Below are positions 22,969-26,171 of a DNA stretch of 26,171 nt, piece after piece. Both the position numbers and the translations under genes were made by a program. The notes beneath the pieces were generated by a model. It was given only the letters and a program-made list of their open reading frames with translations, was not told the origin of the DNA and searched no databases. Source of the stretch: an uncultured Selenomonadaceae bacterium. Its GTDB lineage: Bacteria; Bacillota; Negativicutes; Selenomonadales; Selenomonadaceae. The stretch lies in contig CAJODU010000013.1 in NCBI GenBank assembly GCA_905233325.1, positions 1 through 26,171 of the forward strand. Reading direction: 5' to 3'. Positions within the stretch are counted from its first letter, which is position 1. Every line of letters begins with the position of its first letter.

Positions 22969-24147
22969 ATGAGTAAGAAAAAATTATTTGTCAGCATAGT
23001 GTTGACGGCCTTTATATCCTCAATCATTACCATTGCCGGCATTTGTTTCCTTTTGGAATTGAATGTCGGGCGTGCTGCCAACCTTGTGAGGCTGTTCTGT
23101 GCCATGCACTTCATTGAGGACAACTACGTCGATAATGTTGACTACACCAAGATGATTGACGGCGCAATCGGCGGTATGGTACATTCTCTCGGTGATCCTC
23201 ATTCTATCTATTTGAATCGACAGCTTTACAGTCAGATTAAATCTGACACCAGCGGCACTTTCGGCGGCATCGGCGTCTATATGGGTTTCAAAAACGGCGT
23301 AGTCTATGTCATGTCGGTTATACCCAATTCACCCGGTGAGCAAGTCGGTCTCAAGACCGGTGACACAATCATTGCAGTCAACGGCACGCCCGTCAATGAG
23401 ATTGCACCGGACGAAGTCGCACTTAAAATTCGCGGCGAAACCGGCACCTCTGTTGATTTACTGATTCATCGCGAAGGTGAAGAGGATAAAGTTTACACCC
23501 TCACCCGCGACATCATCAACGTCAAGACGGTTGCAGATAAAATGATTGATGATAAAATCGGATATATAAAAATCTCCTCGTTCAGCGAAAAGACCGGCGA
23601 GGAGTTTAAGACGGCAATGAGCAATCTTGAATCTCAGAATATGAAAGGTTTTGTCCTTGATCTCAGAGAAAATCCCGGCGGCGTTATAACAAGCTGCGTT
23701 GAGATTGCTCAGGAGATCGTGCCGAAGGGGCCCATTGTCTCCGTCATTCAGCGTGACGGCACGAAAGAGGTTTACACATCTAACCTTGAGCAGACTAAAT
23801 ATCCCATAGTTGTCCTTCTTGACGGCAACAGTGCCAGTGCCTCCGAGCTTTTAGCCGGTGCCCTGCAGGACACTAAGGCGGCAACGATTGTCGGTAAAAA
23901 GTCTTACGGCAAGGGCTCAGTTCAGACTCTTATGCCAATGTTTCACGAGGACGGTCTCAAGCTGACTGTTGCCAAATACTACACCCCTAACAATCGCTGC
24001 ATTGACGGCGTTGGTATTCAGCCTGATATTGAGGTTGAGGCAACCAAGATACCGTCGAGATTGTTTATTCCTCAGCAGATGGTTGTTGATGTTGATGAAG
24101 ATGCACAGCTCAGCAAGGCAGTAGAAGTTTTGAATGATAAGATTTAA
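22969..24147 (+). CDS. S41 family C-terminal processing protease (CtpA-like)
   Basis: A 392-residue membrane-anchored serine protease. An N-terminal helix (about residues 8-29) anchors it outside the membrane. A PDZ domain lies near residues 95-175 (SGTFGGIGVYMG, GLKTGDTIIAVNGTPV). The protease domain has GFVLDLRENPGG, the nucleophile S290 in NSASASE, K315 in SYGKGSVQ, and Q319. The Ser-Lys dyad spacing of 25 matches CtpA/Prc. Such proteases trim or degrade periplasmic proteins, including cell-wall hydrolases. Being co-transcribed with the M23 enzyme suggests that it processes it or works on the same wall structure. GGAG precedes ATG 22969. Confidence 0.95.
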   Translation: MSKKKLFVSIVLTAFISSIITIAGICFLLELNVGRAANLVRLFCAMHFIEDNYVDNVDYTKMIDGAIGGMVHSLGDPHSIYLNRQLYSQIKSDTSGTFGGIGVYMGFKNGVVYVMSVIPNSPGEQVGLKTGDTIIAVNGTPVNEIAPDEVALKIRGETGTSVDLLIHREGEEDKVYTLTRDIINVKTVADKMIDDKIGYIKISSFSEKTGEEFKTAMSNLESQNMKGFVLDLRENPGGVITSCVEIAQEIVPKGPIVSVIQRDGTKEVYTSNLEQTKYPIVVLLDGNSASASELLAGALQDTKAATIVGKKSYGKGSVQTLMPMFHEDGLKLTVAKYYTPNNRCIDGVGIQPDIEVEATKIPSRLFIPQQMVVDVDEDAQLSKAVEVLNDKI

Positions 24148-24183
24148 CTTTATCTTAAAAAATGCTGTCAAATGGTGCAGATA

Positions 24184-24582
24184 TTATATATTTAATTTTC
24201 CATCCGCTTTGGCTTGGAATTTTTCTTTATTGACTATTAATCTTTCATGTGTGCCGCTGCCGATCTCATCAATATCATCAAAGGCTTTAACATCAAATGT
24301 GATCTTGCGTCCGTCGATTTTAGTGATAACTGCTTCCGCTCTGACAGTCAGACCGATAGGAGTGGGTGCCTTGTGACTAATGTTGACGGCAATTCCGACT
24401 GAAGTCAAATCATCAGGCAGGTTATGATCGACGAGTTCCGCCGCTGCCTGTTCCATTAAGCACATCATTGCCGGCGTCGCCAAAACTTTCAAAGAGCCAC
24501 TCTTCATCTCAACTGCTGTGGTCTTTTCCGTTGATTGTGCCTCGACGGTGTTGTTCATTCCAACTTTTAATGTTGTCTCCAT
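24184..24582 (-). CDS. FlK-like hotdog-fold thioesterase
   Basis: A 132-residue hotdog thioesterase resembling fluoroacetyl-CoA thioesterase FlK. T36 (LATPAMM), E44 (MEQAA) and H70 (NISHKAP) match the FlK triad T42, E50 and H76 with a constant offset of six, and G63 matches G69. The C-terminal GTHERLIVNKEKF strand is typical. FlK's lid residue F36 would correspond to S30 here, so fluoroacetyl specificity is unlikely; a general acyl-CoA housekeeping role fits better. It starts 15 bases after the serpin stop, with GGGGAT upstream, and is probably on the same transcript. It converges on the S41 gene across a 36-base gap with no clear terminator. Confidence 0.88.
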   Translation of the reverse strand: METTLKVGMNNTVEAQSTEKTTAVEMKSGSLKVLATPAMMCLMEQAAAELVDHNLPDDLTSVGIAVNISHKAPTPIGLTVRAEAVITKIDGRKITFDVKAFDDIDEIGSGTHERLIVNKEKFQAKADGKLNI

Positions 24583-24597
24583 AACTATCCCCTTTGC

Positions 24598-25839
24598 TCA
24601 CATCTTATTCACAACGCCTGTGAATAAATTAACGCCTGACTCAAAATCTTCAATGACAAACAAGAAAGGTCTTTCAGCGTAGAAGTATTTGATAACTTCC
24701 GGCATAGGTGCTGCGGCAGTTGCCTCAAGCATTACAACTTCAGTTACTGCGGCGGCTTCTGTGCCGGTTTCATCAACTTTGATCTTTGCTCTGTGATTTA
24801 CGTTGCCGATTTTCAACGGCACATTGTTGACCATTTGGAAGAACTCGGCACTATTTGTAAATGCTCTCTGTATACCCATTGCCTTGAGATTTTTTACTAT
24901 CATATTTTCAATATCAAGTTCAAATTTCGGCAGCTTGACATAGACTTTGCCGTAGAAAGTCGGGGCTTTTTTTATATTTTCCATAAATGTCTTTTGGTAT
25001 TCTGCACTCTCCTCGCTCCACTCTTCAGCGATATTCAATTCTGAAGATTTAACGGGAAGAATCAAATACATTGCGGCAATAATACGACCGTTCAGCCTCT
25101 TATATGGCAGCAAAATCGCCTTGTATTTTGTATCTTCGTAGTATTTAAGCTCATTCTTGAAACCTTGATACATCATATCGACGTTGGTGACGGATTTATC
25201 ATTATTGGTGAATTTTTCCGATTGCGTATAACTCGGTTTAAAAGGCATTTCCCAATCACCTTTGAAGTAGATGACATTTAGAATATCCATTATAGTTTCA
25301 GCACTCACTATGGACTTGTAATTCGGCATAAAATGATTGGTCTTTTCATCTACCCACTTGGTTATTTGCTGTTTCTCACCTTCAAGGTTGCCGGCAAAGT
25401 CAGCCTCTCTAACAGTAGACTTGTAGGTATCTTCAACAATTTTTTGATAGCCGCTGTTGATTCCATTGGCAGTGTATTTTTTATTGATGAGCAGCAAATT
25501 TGAATCCATAAGAGTTCGACCTTCGCCTTGATAATTCTTTTCAATATGGCTTCTGAATTTTTCATAGGATACATTTATATCTTCAAGAGAATTGATGGAA
25601 AGGGCTTGCAGCATTTCCTTTTGAGTTTGACTTTCCGCACCGTTTGCGACAACAGTCAACGCTGTAGCAATGCTGTAAGGTGAGTAGAAGATATTTTTGT
25701 CCTTATCAAGAGTATCAAAATATTTCCAGCCGAATCCATTGACTGAATCAGACAAATTCACAGTCAAATATTTCTCTTCAGCAGAACAGTCCAACACAGT
25801 CATTATCATCACCACACAAAGTATAATTTTTTTAAGCAT
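24598..25839 (-). CDS. Exported serpin (serine protease inhibitor family)
   Basis: A 413-residue serpin with a signal peptide ending near VLDCSA (the Cys is not in a good lipobox). Conserved blocks are NIFYSPYSIATALTVVANGA, ILNVIYFKGDWEMPF, and the end YAERPFLFVIED. The hinge DETGTEAAAVTEVVM has the small residues needed for loop insertion, so it is predicted to be inhibitory. Counting 15 residues from the hinge Gly puts P1 at Ala before Thr (LEA-TAAAPM), suggesting elastase-like targets, but the loop is a few residues longer than antitrypsin and P1 is uncertain. ATG 25839 is chosen over GTG 25848 since GGAGG is 8 bases before it. The thioesterase gene follows. Confidence 0.94.
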   Translation of the reverse strand: MLKKIILCVVMIMTVLDCSAEEKYLTVNLSDSVNGFGWKYFDTLDKDKNIFYSPYSIATALTVVANGAESQTQKEMLQALSINSLEDINVSYEKFRSHIEKNYQGEGRTLMDSNLLLINKKYTANGINSGYQKIVEDTYKSTVREADFAGNLEGEKQQITKWVDEKTNHFMPNYKSIVSAETIMDILNVIYFKGDWEMPFKPSYTQSEKFTNNDKSVTNVDMMYQGFKNELKYYEDTKYKAILLPYKRLNGRIIAAMYLILPVKSSELNIAEEWSEESAEYQKTFMENIKKAPTFYGKVYVKLPKFELDIENMIVKNLKAMGIQRAFTNSAEFFQMVNNVPLKIGNVNHRAKIKVDETGTEAAAVTEVVMLEATAAAPMPEVIKYFYAERPFLFVIEDFESGVNLFTGVVNKM

Positions 25840-25860
25840 CAATTTCACCTCCGCTTAATA

Positions 25861-25905
25861 CTAAACTTCTATTTATAGTTTAGCATTTTCCGACTCGTAT
25901 TACAA
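25861..25905 (-). promoter_or_regulatory. Serpin promoter with inverted repeat on its -10 box
   Basis: On the minus strand: TTGTAA (25905-25900), a 17-base spacer, and TAAACT (25882-25877) preceded by TGC. The perfect 7-bp inverted repeat CTAAACT (25861-25867) / AGTTTAG (25877-25883), with a 9-base spacer, covers the -10 and the start of the transcript. It could be an operator or a 5' hairpin. Confidence 0.42.
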
Positions 25906-25934
25906 TATATTTCTTCTTTGAAATATTGCAGAAG

Positions 25935-25973
25935 ATAAAAATAGGCGTCCCATTAGTCGGAACGCCGTTTTTT
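25935..25973 (-). terminator. Terminator hairpin downstream of the partial gene
   Basis: GGCGTCC (25944-25950) pairs with GGAACGCC (25959-25966) with one bulged base. On the minus strand it is followed by TATTTTTAT. It lies just after the stop of the minus-strand gene at the window edge. A T-run on the other side (25968-25973) means it could work in both directions. Confidence 0.65.
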
Positions 25974-25987
25974 ACAGCAATTATTAT

Positions 25988-26170
25988 TTATTTCATTGTG
26001 ATAAGTTCATACTCTCTGGTTCCCATACCGATTTTCTCGGCATGTTCAAGAGTCTCTTTCCAATGGACATTTGGATTGCTGTCCATAAAATGATCGTGGT
26101 GGTGATTCCAATCAGGCTTTGCAAGATTATCGCCAAGCTGACTGTTTCTGATAGGTGTCTGCTTTTGACA
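25988..26170 (-). CDS. C-terminal part of an unidentified His-rich protein (partial)
   Basis: The minus-strand frame is open from the window edge to TAA at 25990-25988 and gives the last 60 residues of a protein. It is supported by the terminator directly after it and by normal residue composition. The stretch DWNHHHDHFMD is rich in histidine and could bind metal; a later part reads HWKETLEHAEKIGMGTREYELI. It faintly recalls HNH/WHH nuclease ends (W.HH), but the full motif is not visible, so I do not assign a family. The start and most of the gene lie beyond the window. Confidence 0.6.
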   Translation of the reverse strand, partial: CQKQTPIRNSQLGDNLAKPDWNHHHDHFMDSNPNVHWKETLEHAEKIGMGTREYELITMK

Positions 26171-26171
26171 G

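Overview
The window looks like chromosomal DNA from a Gram-negative-walled Firmicute, most likely Negativicutes (Selenomonas-like). I infer this from gene content and order: secA, prfB (with the +1 frameshift), an LmeA/DUF2993 protein, a DUF5693 membrane protein and csaB lie on one strand. Other support comes from strong Shine-Dalgarno (SD) sites, frequent TTG/GTG starts, a rubredoxin-first rubrerythrin and a short Hfq. I cannot name a genus from the sequence alone. No tRNA, rRNA, CRISPR array, IS element or phage was seen, and no gene-free stretch exceeds about 250 bases.

Layout. (i) 1-1648, plus strand: the tail of an unknown gene, a ComFC-like phosphoribosyltransferase, and cbiB (cobalamin). 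(ii) 15380-1656, minus strand: one long collinear run of secA, an Rpn/PDDEXK nuclease, an FkbM methyltransferase, prfB, DUF2993, DUF5693, csaB, a membrane diguanylate cyclase, a FlgT-N/LPP20-like exported protein, a double zinc-ribbon membrane protein and upp. Most gaps are short, so much of it is probably co-transcribed. (iii) 15404-16348, plus strand: hfq-dut, divergent from secA, with recognisable promoters for both directions. (iv) 17670-16375, minus strand: yajC and ppx. (v) 17840-20749, plus strand: reverse rubrerythrin, a beta-roll zinc metallopeptidase, and a single-domain response regulator. (vi) A solitary livG-type ATPase (minus) diverges from an M23 endopeptidase and S41 protease pair (plus). 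(vii) 25839-24184, minus strand: serpin and FlK-like thioesterase, then the 3' end of an unknown gene at the window edge.

Themes. Much of the window serves the cell envelope and secretion: SecA, YajC, CsaB, DUF2993, DUF5693, LytM endopeptidase, CtpA-type protease, an exported FlgT-N-like protein and an exported serpin. Housekeeping nucleotide and translation genes (upp, dut, prfB, hfq, ppx) are interspersed.

Most notable observations. The Rpn nuclease gene contains an in-frame internal ATG at 12218 with a strong SD, directly before a 12-bp tandem repeat encoding four-residue repeats. This is the architecture of an Rpn gene-within-gene toxin/antitoxin. Second, the hfq leader has a good SD too far from the start codon, but a 7-bp hairpin between them would bring it to about 9 nt. 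Third, two promoters (rubrerythrin and serpin) have perfect inverted repeats overlapping their -10 boxes.
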